From: Calvatia gigantea
Lineage: Eukaryota; Basidiomycota; Agaricomycetes; Agaricales; Lycoperdaceae
Direction: 5' to 3'
Assembly: GCA_025093985.1 (NCBI GenBank)
Contig: JACAAK010000009.1
Location: 372,001 to 436,000 of the forward strand
Length of the DNA: 64,000 nucleotides
Shown here piece by piece: positions 44,272 to 56,700 of this stretch (the stretch's first letter is position 1; each line of letters begins with the position of its first letter). Below the pieces are notes generated by a model. That model worked only from the letters and a program-made list of their open reading frames with translations. It searched no databases and was not told the DNA's origin. The position numbers and the translations under genes are program-made.

Positions 44272-44960
44272 CCCATCCCAGTAAGAACAGGAAGCTACCT
44301 ACTAGGAGTTTGAACAAACCCCAGCAAAGTGAAGTTCAGCTTAGACATATCTAAGAATAGGGTAAATATACATTAGCATTATATAGGACTGCTGTGCATA
44401 ATGCACACATTGCAACATGGGACAGATAAAGGATCAAGTGGACCAAAGGGCCACCATCTCCCAGGTTGCATACAACCATAGCCTTCTACACTCTACCAGC
44501 ATTGCTAAATGTAGTCTGAGTAAGTGGCAGTTGGGGCCTATAACCTGTTAAGATAAGTACACTACAATAGCACTGCACTAGTAGTAGAGGGGAGTCATAC
44601 TCACTGAGATTGTTGAGATATTGTTCATAGATAGTTGCTAAGGGATATCGTAGAGGCAGGATTGAAAGAAAGACTTAATTGTCTAAGGAATCTACACATA
44701 CTATATAGGTCTTATATATGTAAAGTCCCTGGTCTGTGTACTATTTTACCTATTCAGGTAAGGTCTTATCTGCCAGTAGCATATACAGAGCATAATGCAT
44801 ACTACACATGTATCTAATAGACTATGTAGCCAGCAACCTAGAGTGTGGTCTAGTACCATGTCCATAGCTCATTATCTTGCTTTAAATAGTGAAGTACTCA
44901 AGACCCATTTCAGCTATAAATAGACTGAACCAACATAGTGGTACAGATCGAGATTCAACA
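44272..44960 (-). mobile_element. Truncated copia E2 (LTR plus leader)
   Basis: The LTR at 44546-44960 (415 bp, TGTTAAGATAAG ... GATTCAACA) is followed on the minus strand by a GGTTATAGGCCCCA primer site (44532-44545, transitions from E1) and a leader plus the first gag codons to 44272. There the gypsy A+ LTR cuts it off. More diverged than E1 and CpG-poor, so older. Confidence 0.85.
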
Positions 44961-45679
44961 CATCTTCTGTTAAGGTGATTTCGTGATTCCATTCTGTCTA
45001 TTCTGGAAGTTTATTGAAGGTCACCCTATTGAACAGGTGTGTAAATAGTTGCATGTAGTTGGGTAAGTTCTCCAGTTTGGTTGGATCAGGTTCTTCTTCT
45101 TTCTCCCATAGGTCTTCTATGATGGCCATACTTCATATTTTGTCTGTAATGTGAATATTTTGGTGGGGGAACTGGCAGTTTGGTGGATATCAGGTGAACT
45201 TGATTTCTCCAGTATCCCAGTCCACCTCTGGGTTGTGCTTGACTAACCAGTCATGTCCCAAGAATACCTCTGCTCTGTCTTGTAGTTGTACAATTGAGAC
45301 TTCAATCCTTTCTCTGTGTCCTTGGATGTCTATGTCAATAGATACCATCTCCATTACTTTTCTCCCCTGGTTTAGTGTTCTGTCTGCATTTAATACTGTG
45401 ATGTGTTGTCCTAACTTCCTTGTGGAGATGTTTTCTTCATCAATTAGTTTCTTGCTGATGCTACTGGTGGTGCATCCTGAGTTCACAATTGTGTTTACTG
45501 TGATCTCTTTTCCTGGCATTAGGATGTTTCCTGCCAGGTTTAGTTCACACTTTCATTTCTGAGGAATCATCTAAAATTTGTCTGATATCCTAGATACAAG
45601 TTTCTTGACTCTTGAGGCAGCACCTACTCAGAGTCCTCAGAAAAATCCTTCTTTTCCTCTGGTTTGGCTTCTTCTATTC
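44961..45679 (-). pseudogene. Gypsy A- fragment: end of gag, protease, pre-RT
   Basis: Minus-strand protease region 45190-45519 (I-V-N-S-G-C-T-T-S-S-I-S, catalytic Asp changed to Asn), ending near T-H-L-F-N-R-V-T-F-N-K-L-P-E just before RT. The 45600-45679 part matches the gag C-terminus (E-K-K-D-F-S-E-D-S-E then TAG). Best read as the missing 5' portion of A-. Confidence 0.8.
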
Positions 45680-46223
45680 TGTTGAGAGAACGAGTAGACA
45701 TCCCAATATAAGTTCACACTACCTAAGCATGTAGGTGTCAGCGGTGGAGGGTAGTCGTATTCATCTGGGAGACGGTCCAGTAGGAGAGGAGCATGGTAGC
45801 GGACATAGTCCTGCTTATACCAGCATACTCAGAGAGTCTTGAGGAGAAGGGAAGTGATGTTTAGAGAAGCTAGTGTAGAGAGGAGAAGACATAGTGTCTT
45901 AGCCCGAAGGCCTACCTAAAAGGCGTACATACTACAATGCTACATAAGGGTATATATACTAATATCCCTGGTCTGTGCACTCTAAACCCTTATACAGGTG
46001 AGGTCTAACTACCAGTAGTATAATTGGAGCATACTATGTACAACGCATGTACTAGAAGGTTCCATGTGGAGGGTATAACCAACTACCATAAGGGTGGTAC
46101 AACTACTGCGTATGTAGTCCGTGATGGTCCGTTATTATCGACCCTCTGAAGGTGAAATACTCAAACCCCGTTTCAGCTATAAATAGACTGAACCAATGTA
46201 GTGGTACGGAGTGAGATTCAACA
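45680..46223 (-). repeat. LTR of B1 (544 bp)
   Basis: TGTTGAGAGAACGAG ... GATTCAACA, followed inward by a purine tract (AGTGAGGAGGAG on the minus strand). Shares its terminal 60 bp and the GGTGAGGTCTWACT...CCAGTAG core with the E LTRs, so B and E are related families. Confidence 0.9.
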
Positions 46224-46970
46224 CTCCTCCTCACTTGAAGGGGGGAAGATTAACGCTTCAATAATCTAGCGGTATTGAAACCAAAGCTTAGTCATTGGGA
46301 TCTTCAACAAAAGAGTGGCAGAGCCGAACATCAAATGTCGGAGTCATCAATGATCATGCGGATTTAACCAGCTTTTTGAAGGTTGGAAAGAAATTCCTGT
46401 AGCGGAGAGGAATTGATGCTAGCATTTGCTATGATGGCCATAAAGGACACAACAACAATTGCTTTGAGCTATCAAATGTCCTTTTAACTCAACTTTAAAC
46501 TCCCGCGACTGACTCACTGCGACTTTCGTCTAAGAGTAAGGAGTAGGAAAGCCTAAAAAGGCTCCTCCAGAAATTGTAAACAGCAATTCTTTCAAAGCGT
46601 TCAACAAATCTGTTTTTCCGCATAGGTGCGAAATACAAAAACCATTTTTGCTGATGCGAAATCCTAAGTGATAAATCACTGGTCACTAATCCAGCATGCG
46701 ATTATTGTGAGATCAAGAAAGCGGCAGTATTAAGCCAGCATAATCAAGGCTGTCACTTTGTGGTTATGTAGATCAATTTAGCCGCGGCAGTCACATGAGC
46801 CGGCGGAGTGATGATACTACAAGCCTTGTTCTGATTTAACTCAAACAAATTCCAAATTAATGGATTCACAAATGGAAGTGGTCTCATGCAATTTTCCTCC
46901 ATGCAAAAGGCATTGTGGCCGATGCAGATTAAGGATTCAGTCCCAAGGAATGCATACACACTTTTTGTTA

Positions 46971-47600
46971 TTTCCCATCAACTCCGAAAAGGAGGGGGGA
47001 ACAATTAAGTCCCTGTATATTTTTCCAGACTCTCGATTTGAGGCGGATGGATAAATTCCGTATAAATGTTTTACCGTAGACTCATGAAGAGGCGGAAGGT
47101 TACATTCAAAACCTATGAAGTTTTTCCTCAATCTTATAAAAGAGAGAAAGGATTGTTAAACCCTATCTTATTTTTATCTTGTGAAAGGAATAAGTTCCTA
47201 TCATATTTTTACAGTCGACTCTTGAGCGAGTATGAAGGAATATGTTCCTGATTTGTTTTATCCAACAACTCATAAGAGGTGGAAAGGTAAAAGCATAAAC
47301 CTTATAATATTTTCTCCTACAACTCATTAGAGGAGGAAGGAATAATTTCCTAATGTTATTTTTGCCTAAGACGCTCGTCTTGAGACATTGGCGGGGATAA
47401 CTCCCCATTTGTTTTATCAGCGACTCGTAAGAGGTGACAGGAACAATTGAAAGTCCTATGAATATATTTTTCCAGCAACTGTGGCGGAAAGGAATATTTC
47501 TAAACCTAATATTTTTATCCAAGCATCTTCGTATGAAGGCAGAAAGGAATATCATATCCTTTATGTTTTTCCCATCGACTCCGAAGAGGAGGGCTCGCGA
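46971..47600. repeat. Array of about 13 degenerate ~50-bp units in B1
   Basis: Consecutive units share a core ACTCnnnAGAGGnGGAA, then a T-rich stretch with TTCCT or CCTAT and TTTTTCC. Examples: ACTCATGAAGAGGCGGAAGG, ACTCATAAGAGGTGGAAAGG, ACTCATTAGAGGAGGAAGG. Many units can pair internally (GGAATA/TATTCC-like). It replaces the part that encodes RNase H and late RT in E1. Confidence 0.8.
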
Positions 47601-49125
47601 TGACGTAGGAATTGGTATCATGTTGTGGCAATCGCTCGAGCCAGCTAGTTGCAAGGCTGTTAGACTTTATTGCCAAAGCGAGGTCGACGAAGTGGTTTTG
47701 GAAAATGTGGATAAAATCCAGCGTAATCGTATGAAGGCAGATTGAAATCCAGCTCAATCAAAGATTGAAGATTCCTTCCACATAACACATATAGTGCTCG
47801 TCTGATGTCATTCAAACTCTCTTCTTATCTGGTAAGCCGAAGCTTGTCAGATTATTCCAGTGTATCTTCTCATCCAGTCTGCAAAAGCAGTTTTGTCATC
47901 AATGCTAAGTATTTCTCACATGCACGGATAACTGGAGAATTGAATCACAAAAGCAATGCCTTCAACTTTTAATGAAGTTCCTTTGCTGTGAAGCGCAGGA
48001 TAAGGCGGTCATCGGATTTGGAGTAAGAATACTGTATCTGTTGTTCTCCTCCATGCTTTTCAGCATGTTAAGTTTCCTAACACATGTTACTCAATTGTAT
48101 CACTTTTTAGGGCTTAGAGAGTGTTTATCATGTTATGAACCACTGCAGCACACATCAATTAAGACGGACCGGCATAGTGTAGCTATTGAAAGCTTTAATT
48201 GTATGCGGTTATTCATCAGCGATTAAGAACTTGTTTTACTGTACTCCTCCCTCAGCGACGAGTATTTTTTGATTTAAATGTCAACGCGCATTATTAATGG
48301 CGGATCATTATCGATGCAATTCCAGAAATAAAAGAATTTTTCTCGCAAGTTTGTTAAGCTATGCAAGGCGAAAGCTCATATGGAGGTATAACCATTACAT
48401 ATTTTTAGGATAATATATCCGAGCTGTTGCACTTTTCTGGTAGACGCTAGCGTAAACGCATAGCAAGTCTTATGCTTGTCCAACTCTAGTCGGTGAGTCC
48501 AAACGAGTTCTTCTTTGAAATTGAACGCCTAACCCATTATAGTCTCCCTGTAGGTGACCCACATAATGAACAGTGCGGTCTTTCCTAGTCAGGTTCAATT
48601 GTGCAATGCGTATCAACCAGCATTTTATTCTATAACTCCTCCACAACAGTCATTCCACATAAGTGGCGACACAGAAGTGTGGTGTGTCAAAAGCGGTAGA
48701 TGTCCTGTAAAGGATGCGCATATTTATGCATCAAATTGGCGAATATGTCAGTGTAAGACATAGGATATAATGGGCGGAGATTTCTCGAATGGAAATGGAA
48801 AGGAATCAGGAGGTGATTGTGGAATTTAATGGAATATATCCTGCGACATCTGAAGATGGCGGATAAAGAAGTTGCTGTCTCTTGCTTCGTGCAGGTTTTG
48901 CTCTCTTCTTTGCAAATGAACTGGTTACTGCTATCCAGTTGCTGAATCATGATGTTTAAGGGTATATTCCCTCATCGAGTAAGGCATCCAAAAGTGGATT
49001 GTTCATAGGACGTTAAGCCTTTCTGTGTGCCACTTGAACTCTAAAGTTCTCATTGATCAAATGATCGAGGTATATTACATCTCGAATAAGCGATCATGTT
49101 TGGGCAGTCATTATGTTAACTGATG

Positions 49126-49291
49126 TGTTGGAATATAGGTAGACTTCCGTTATCTTTTTCTTACAGTAGATAATCACTTCGCTATCACGTGACATCACAC
49201 TCATTCACTGGCCTCATACCTTGCACACCCTCAGTCTCGTTCCACGTCGACTGAGGTCTATCCTAGCCCTGTGCGTCATATCTTTCCTTTA
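49126..49291 (+). repeat. 5' LTR of copia C (166 bp, internally deleted)
   Basis: TGTTGGAATATAGG ... TTTCCTTTA. Shorter than the 3' LTR by about 105 bp because the segment between two direct repeats (CAGTCTCGTTCCACGTCGAC-like) has been lost. Ends TA rather than CA, directly against the primer site. Confidence 0.85.
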
Positions 49292-49305
49292 GGTTATGGG
49301 CCCCG
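49292..49305 (+). promoter_or_regulatory. Primer-binding site of copia C
   Basis: GGTTATGGGCCCCG, identical to the E1 and B2 sites, adjoining the LTR end. Fits a 5' half of initiator tRNA-Met. Confidence 0.75.
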
Positions 49306-49612
49306 GTGTTGCGACCTATTGAACCTGTTCACTCGTTTATCAAACCGCTGCTCATTCATTTATACCCTCTGATGTTATCCTATCAATATCCTATTCTTTT
49401 CCCGCCATTTTCGTTACCCCTGCTATACTAGCACCTTCGAGCTGAGCAACCTCTCTTAGACCCACGTTATATCCCAAGCTAGCCAGGCATCCAAGGTAGA
49501 CTCTGATGGTCGCCAAGGATCCGCCAGTGGTAGACTTTCGTCGCCATTTGGACAATCTGAATCCGCAGACTTAGGTCGTGAGAGTCAGACCAGACAGTCC
49601 AATACCAGGACT

Positions 49613-50560
49613 ATGTTGGTGGCTTTGGCAGGCATTTTGGTCAAGCACGAGGAGCCGAGCACACCACCTAGGGGGAAGGCACCGTCGAAACCCAACAAAG
49701 TCCATTGGACTCTTAATGTAGCTCACATCGAGCCTAGTCGTTATCAATACATGATGAACCTCCCCGTTAAACTTAATGTGTCGAACTATAAGATATGGGT
49801 CCAGCAGATGCGGACTCAATTCCGAATCTTTGATGTTTATGACTACTGTACTGGTTCTGTTCAGGGTAACACCAACAACGCAGAACACGGTGAGAGATGG
49901 GCTTGCACAAACGCTATTGTCTGCACCATACTCTCAGCCAACATGGTGGAGGATATCCAGATACAATTGGGTTATCACGAAATCACTGCCAATATGTGGG
50001 GGGAAGCTCAATCTATATTCGCGGGACAGTCTATGATGGATTGGACTCTGCTCCTGAGCACCCTTATCACAACGAAATATGTCGATGGCGAGGATGTTAT
50101 CACACACATCACTACGATGAAGACACTACATCGAGACATTGCAGCTATTAAACGTGACATTGGAGACGATTTTTTCGCCTGTATCCTGCGCCTATCTATG
50201 CCACCCAACTGGAGCTATGTATTCGCTGGCCTACCTGAAAACTACACAGCCACTGAAATCGAACGTCATATTCGTGAAGAGGATGGTGTTTGAAAGAATC
50301 ACCAGGCTACTGCCGCTCTTGCATACCACTCTATGGCCAGGAACAACAACAACAATAATCGGTGAAATCAGACTCAGCAACCTGGTCAACCCTTCTGCAC
50401 GAACTGCAAGATTTCGGGTCATGACTGGAAGGACTGTTGGTCAAAAGGGGGTGGGGCTGAAGGTCAAGGACCTCGCCAGAGAAAGAAGAAGAATAAGGGG
50501 AAACAAGGAGGGAACTCATGTCACAGAGCTAATCAAGCTCAAGCTGATGAAACTATGGAT
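49613..50560 (+). pseudogene. Copia C gag with one CCHC zinc knuckle
   Basis: Open from 49613 to a TGA at 50291-50293 (after E-E-D-G-V, expected Arg), then the same protein continues K-N-H-Q-A-T-A-A-L-A-Y-H with a further TGA. The UBN2-like gag region has L-N-V-S-N-Y-K-I-W-V-Q-Q-M and L-G-Y-H-E-I-T-A. The knuckle C-T-N-C-K-I-S-G-H-D-W-K-D-C is near 50395-50440, followed by a Lys/Arg-rich tail. Confidence 0.85.
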
Positions 50561-51831
50561 GACAATCGATCTACGGCTAGTGGGGGGAACTCTCTTGCTG
50601 GAGACTCAGCCTATATGGCTACCACCAGCTCACAGCCAAAATCGGACACTTGGATTCTCGACAGCGGTGCAACAGCACACATATGTAACCAACGATTGGC
50701 ATTCACAACATTCACACCTCACAACGATATTATTGGAGGTATCAATGCCGACGGCCCTCAGCTACATTCCACAGGTGTGGGGAACATTGAGCTCCTCGTC
50801 ACTGTGAAAGGCCGCCCTGCTTGCGTCGTCACTCTCCTCAATGTCAAATACTGTCCCAATGCTCGCGACAACCTCATTTCTGAGAGCCGAATGGATCGAA
50901 AAGGCCTCGAAATTCGAAAGAAGGGGGGATTGGTCCAAATTAACAAGAAGGCTGAAATCGTTATGGAAGGACATCTCCAACGAAATGGCCTCTACCACCT
51001 CACCTGCTCTTATCCCCTCGAGACTTCACCTCCATCTTCGCTAGCCTTCGCTGCTATCTCCTCTGACATATTGTCACTGGATCTCTGGCATCGCCGACTT
51101 GGGCACCTCAATGAGGAATACCTCCGACACCTAGCTAAGCATCAGATGGTCTCCGGGCTTGATCTCAAGACCTCAGATTGACTCAATGCATGTGCAGAAT
51201 GTGCCCTCGGCAAGCATCCACAAGCTCCCTTCCCTCAGCAAGCTTCGCGACGAGCGAAACGACCCCTTGAGCGCCTTCATGCCGATCTCCAAGGCCCTTT
51301 CTCCACTTCTATTGAAGGGTACCACCATGTCCTCATTGTCGTTGATGACTTTTCGAGGATGGGCTAGAAGATCTTTCTTAAGCAGAAGAGCAATGCTCGA
51401 CAACACCTCCGAGACCTCATCACCTCTCTCGAGAACTGAATTGGCAACAAAGTGGTCTATTTTCGATCAGACCGCGGTGGCAAATTTACAGGACATGCAC
51501 TCAAGTCATACTTCAAGGACAAGGGTATCACCCACGAGATGTCAGCTCCACACACTCCTCAACAAAACGGTGTAGCCGAATGATTCAATCATACTACTCA
51601 TGAGCATGCCCTCGCCATGTTGAAGGAGGCTGGTATGGCTGATGGCTTTTGGCCTGAAGCTCACCAGTATGCTAGCGACGCTCGTAATCGCAGTCCAACC
51701 AAGACACTCAACCACATCACTCCTTACCAGGCATTCTTCAATGAGAAGCCCAGTGTCTCCGCCTTCCGAATTTTCAGATCATGCTGCCATGTTCGCACAC
51801 CACATGAACTTCGACGAGGAAAGCTTGATGC
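50555..51831 (+). pseudogene. Copia C pol part 1: protease and integrase
   Basis: Protease W-I-L-D-S-G-A-T-A-H-I-C-N (near 50652); pre-integrase L-W-H-R-R-L-G-H-L-N ... C-A-E-C-A-L-G-K; integrase D (H-A-D-L-Q-G-P), D (F-R-S-D-R-G-G-K-F) and E (Q-Q-N-G-V-A-E). TGA or TAG codons interrupt it at 51179 (D-stop-L-N-A-C), near 51366, 51438 and 51582. The frame is cut at 51831 by B2 in the middle of K-L-D-A-H-S. Confidence 0.85.
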
Positions 51832-52376
51832 TGTTGAGAGAACGAGTAGACATCCCAATATAAGTTCACACTACCTAAGTGTGTAGGCGTCAGCGGTGGA
51901 GGGTAGTCGTATTCATCCGGGAGACGGTCTAGTAGGAGAGGCATATGGTAGCAGACAGAGTCCTGCTTATACCAGCGTACTCAGAGAGTCTTGAGGAGAA
52001 GGGAAGCGATGCTTAGAAAAGCTAGCATAGAAGATAGAAGACATAGTGTCTTACGCCAAAGGGCGTAGCCAAAGGGCCTACATACTACAATGCTACATAA
52101 GGGTATATATACTAATATCCCTGGTCTGTGCACTCTAAACCCTTATACGGGTGAGGTCTAACTACCAGTAGCATAAGTGGAGCATACTGTGTACGATGCA
52201 TGTACTAGAAGATTCCATGCGGAGTGAATAACTGACTACCAGAAGGGTAGTACAACTACTGCGTACGTAGTCCGTGATGGTCCGTTATTATCGACCCTCT
52301 GAAGGTGAAATACTCAAACCCCATTTCAGCTATAAATAGACTGAACCAACGTAGTGGTACGGAGCGAGATTCAACA
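51832..52376 (-). repeat. 3' LTR of B2 (545 bp)
   Basis: TGTTGAGAGAACGAG ... GATTCAACA, partner of 57987-58531. Confidence 0.92.
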
Positions 52377-53097
52377 CTCCTCCTCACTTGAAGGGGGGAA
52401 GATTAATGCTTCAATAATCTAGCGGTATTGAAACCAGACTTAGACATTGGAATCTTCAACAAAAGAGTGGCAGAGCCGAACATCAAATGTCGGAGTCATC
52501 AACGATCATGCGGAATTAACCAGCTTTTGAAGGTTGGGAAAGGATTCCTATAGCGGAGAGGAATTGATGCTAGCGTTTGCTATGATGGCCATAAAGGATG
52601 CAACGACAATTGCTTTGAGCTATCAAATGTCCTTTAACTCAACTTTAAACTCCTGTGACTACATAACTCGCTGCGACTTTCATCTAAGAGTAAGAAGTAG
52701 GAAAGCCTAAAAAGGCTCCTCCAGAAATTGTAAACCGCAATTCTTTCAAAGCGTTCAACAAATCTGTTTTTCCGTGTAAGTGCGAAATACAAAAACCATT
52801 TTTGCTGATGCGAAATCCAGCGTGCAATTATTTGTGAGATCAGGAAAGTGGCAGTACTAAGCCAGCGTAACTAAGGCCGTCACTTTGCGGTTATGTAGAT
52901 CAATCAGCCGCGGCAGTCACATGAGCTGGCAAAGCAATGATGTTACAAGCCTTGTTCTGATTTTAACTCAAACAAATTCCAAATTAATGGATTCGCAAAT
53001 GGAAGTGGTCTCATGCAATTTTCCTCCATGCAAAAGGCATTGTGGCCGATGCAGATTAAGGATTCAGTCCCAAGGAATGCATACACACTTTTTGTTA

Positions 53098-53780
53098 TTT
53101 CCCATCAACTCCGAAAAGGAGGGAGGAACAATTAAGTCCCTTATTTGTTTTTCCATACAACTCCGAAGAGGTGGAAGGATCTTGAAATTGACCCCATATA
53201 TTTTTCCAGACTCTCAATTTGAGGCGGATGGATAAATTCCATATAGATGTTTTACCGTAGACTCATGAAGAGGTGGAAGGTTACATTCAAAACCTATGAA
53301 GTTTTTCCTCAATCTTGTTAAAGAGAGAAAGGATCGTTAGACCCTATCATATTTTTATCTTACGAAAGGAATAAGTTCCTGTCATATTTTTACAGTCGAC
53401 TCTTGATCAAGTATGAAGGAATATGTTCCTGATTTATTTTATCCAACAACTCGTAAGAGGTGGAAAGGTAAAAGCATAAACCTTATAATATTTTTTCCTA
53501 CAGCTCATTAGAGGAGGAAGGAATAATTTCCTAATGTTATTTTTGCCTAAGACGCTCGTCGTGAGACGTCGGCGGGAATAACTCCCCAATTGTTTTATCA
53601 GCAACTCGTGAGAGGCGATAGGAACAGTTGAAAGTCCTATGAATATATTTTTCCAGCAACTGTGGCGGAAAGGAATATTTCTAAACCTAATATTTTTATC
53701 CAAGCATCTTCGTATGAAGGTGGAAAGGAATATCATGTCCTTTGTGTTTTCCCCATCAACTCTAAAGAGGAGGGCTCGCG
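53098..53780. repeat. Array of about 14 degenerate ~50-bp units in B2
   Basis: Colinear with the B1 array but contains one extra unit (about 53145-53203, with ACTCCGAAGAGGTGGAAGG) that is absent at the matching point of B1. Unit-number change between copies shows it behaves as a true tandem repeat. Confidence 0.8.
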
Positions 53781-56700
53781 ATGACGTAGGAATTGGTATC
53801 ATGTTGCGGCAATTGCTCAAGCCAGCTAGTTGCAAGGCCATTAGACTTTTATTGCCAAAGTGAGGTCGACGAAGTGGTTTTGGAAAATGTGGATAAAATC
53901 CAGCGTAATCGCATGAAGGCAGATTAAATCCAGCTCAATCAAGGATTGAAGGTTCCTTCCATGTAACACTTGTAGTGCTCATCTGGTGTCATTCAAACTC
54001 TCTTCTTATCTGGTAAGCCGAAGCTTGTCAGATTATTCCAGTGTATCTTCTCATCCAGTCTGCAAAAGCAGTTTTGTCATCAACGCTAAGCATTTCTCAC
54101 ATGCGCGGATAACTGGAGAATTGAATCACAAAAGCAATGCCTTCAACTTAATGAAGTTCCTTTTGCTGTGAAGTGCAGGATAAGGCGGTCATCGGATTTG
54201 GAGTAAGAATACTGTATTTGTTGTTCTCCTCCATGCTTTTCAGCATGTTAAGTTTCCTAACACATGTTACTCAATCATATCGCTTTTTAGGGCTTAGAGA
54301 GTGTTTATCATGTTACGAACCACCGCGGCGCACATCAATTAAGACGGACCGGCGAAGTGTAGCTTATTGAAAGCTTTAATCGTGTGCGGTTATTCACCAG
54401 CGATTAAGAACTTGTTTTACTGTACTCCTCCCTCAGCGACGAATGTTTTTCGATTTAAATGTCAACGCACATTGTTAATGGTGGATCATTATTGATGCAA
54501 TCCCAGAAATAAAAGAATTTTCTCGCAAGTTTGTTAAGCTATGCGAGGCGAAAGCTCATATGGAGGTATAACCATCACATATTTTTAGGATGATATATCC
54601 GAGCTGATGCGCTTTTCTGGTAGACGCTAGCGTAAACGCGTAGCAAGTCTTATGCTTGTCCAATTCTAGTTGGTGAGTCCAAACAAGTTCTTCTTGAAAT
54701 TGAACGCCTAACCCATTATAGTCTTCCTGTAGGTGACCCACATAATGAACAGTGCGGTCTTTTCCTAGTCAGGTTCAATTGTGCAATGCGTATCAACCAG
54801 CATTTTATTCTATAACTCCTTCACAACGGACATTCCACCTAAGTGGCGACACAGAAGTGTAGTGTGTCAAAAGCGGTAGATATCCTGTGAAGGATGCGCA
54901 TATTATGCATCAAATTGGTGAATATGTCAGCGTAAGACATAGGATATGGTGGGCGGAGATTTCTTGAATGGAAATGGAAAGGAATCAGGAGGTGATTGTG
55001 GAATGTAATGGAATATATCCTGCATCATCAAAAAGATGGCGGATAAAGAAGTGTAGCAACTTCTTGCTTCGTGCAGGTTTTGCTCTCTTCTTTGCAAATT
55101 AACTGGTTTACTGCTTATCCAGTTGCTGAATCATGACTTTTAAGGGTATATTCCCTCATCGAGTAAGGCATCCAAAAGTGGATTGTTCATAGAACGTTAA
55201 GCCTTTCTGTGTGCCGCTTGAACTTGAAAGTTCTCGTTGATCAAATGATCAAGGTATGTTACATCTTGAATAAGCGATCATGTTTGGGTGGTCATCATGT
55301 TAACTGATGCGCCACGAAACCAAACCCACAGTACAGAACCAAATTAATGGTTTATCCCTTGATTTACACAATTAAGTGCCTTCCACTATAAATGCTTGGA
55401 CTGGCATGTTATGCTCTTGTCAACGCTTAAACTACCACTGAGACGGGTAAGACACACCTGTTGCCATAAAGCTTTTAGGCTCTCAAAGTGTAGTGCGGAT
55501 CAGTTACTCTACGTCAACCATTGCAAAAGCATTGGGAGTAGGAGGTTTAAGTGGGATTTTTCATGCCATGAATATTTGCTATTGCTCTCGTTTAGACGAA
55601 CTCTCCTCCATAATCAGTTGCGACATTGGCCATTGTCAGCTATACTGTAGAGGTTTCTCTAATGAATCTTAGAGCCTCATAACTTCTTTCGAAGGAGGAC
55701 AACTATCATCATGAGATGAGAGGTCATAGAGTAGCGTCGTAATTGGCGACTAGCAATTCCATCAAGTCCGAGTATCAGGCTCGAGGACAAGGATATTCAT
55801 ATAAAGAATTCTGGGTAAAGGTACTGATGCAATTTCCCTTGTGAAATAATCCAGAATGGCAATGAAATAATGCAGCATCTCGACAAGTCGTAAAACGCAA
55901 GTGGAGAAGGCATAATCATGGGAAGTTCTGTTCGATGATGTCAAACGATATAGTCTAGTAGGTGTAATGTTCAACTACCATTCATTTCCTTGCTTGTAAT
56001 CGCAAGTTCGTGTACAACGATGAGATTGGGTGAACTAATACAGCTCTGCATGACTTATTGCAAAGGCGGTGACCTTTTAACGATTGCCTCAAAAGCATTA
56101 CACTCGAGGACACACGTTATAAGATTTTCTCAATATAGATCGGCCGCACACTAATGTGGCGCTACAAATCTTTATCCCTAATGTCATAGACTAATGCTGG
56201 AATATGAAAGCAGTTCAGATACTTGTCGTTCCCGAAGGATTTCAGTTTCTTGCCTCAAGCCTAATATGAAGTGGTGAGGTCTAAGAATTAAGTCTGATGA
56301 CATAGTGCTGAAGCTCAACTGTTATATGTTGGGAGCTATTCTGCTAATTCCTAGACGTGTCGTAATTTCCTTTCTTTGTAATGATGCGATTCACGAGATC
56401 CTATAAAGGATATTCTTCTCAAGTGAATAGAGCGACTTGCTCCCGCTATCATCTTCATATGATCCGTAAGGATTTCTCACTTGTTGCATAGAAAAGGATT
56501 TATAGCCAGTGCTTACATTTCACGTGGCACACCATTATTCATAGTGTTTTTATCAAGGAGCATGAAGTCGAAAGTACTACCGTATATCCTTCCATTGGTA
56601 TCAAGGTCAGCGACATCCAAAGATGGTGACACAAGAACTCCTCCGGCGCCAAGCTCTGTAAAGAGCGGTCTAAAGGATTTCTTAAGGAATTCGTTGGCAT

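Larger units (their letters stand above)
27188..45679 (-). mobile_element. Ty3/gypsy chromovirus A- (two pieces, heavily nested)
   Basis: Minus-strand element. Its 3' LTR is at 27188-27495, followed inward by the accessory ORF, chromodomain, integrase and RNase H to 31123, then a gap filled by A+ and E2, then protease and the end of gag at 44961-45679, where B1 interrupts it. Compared with A+, about 0.9 kb of reverse transcriptase is missing. Its 5' LTR must lie beyond the window, so the DNA to the right is best explained as insertions within this copy. CpG dinucleotides are nearly gone and stops are frequent: an old, inactive copy. Confidence 0.75.

Noticed and set aside
46971..47600. CRISPR-like array
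   Set aside because: Eukaryotic retrotransposon context, degenerate units without unique spacers, present in both B copies.
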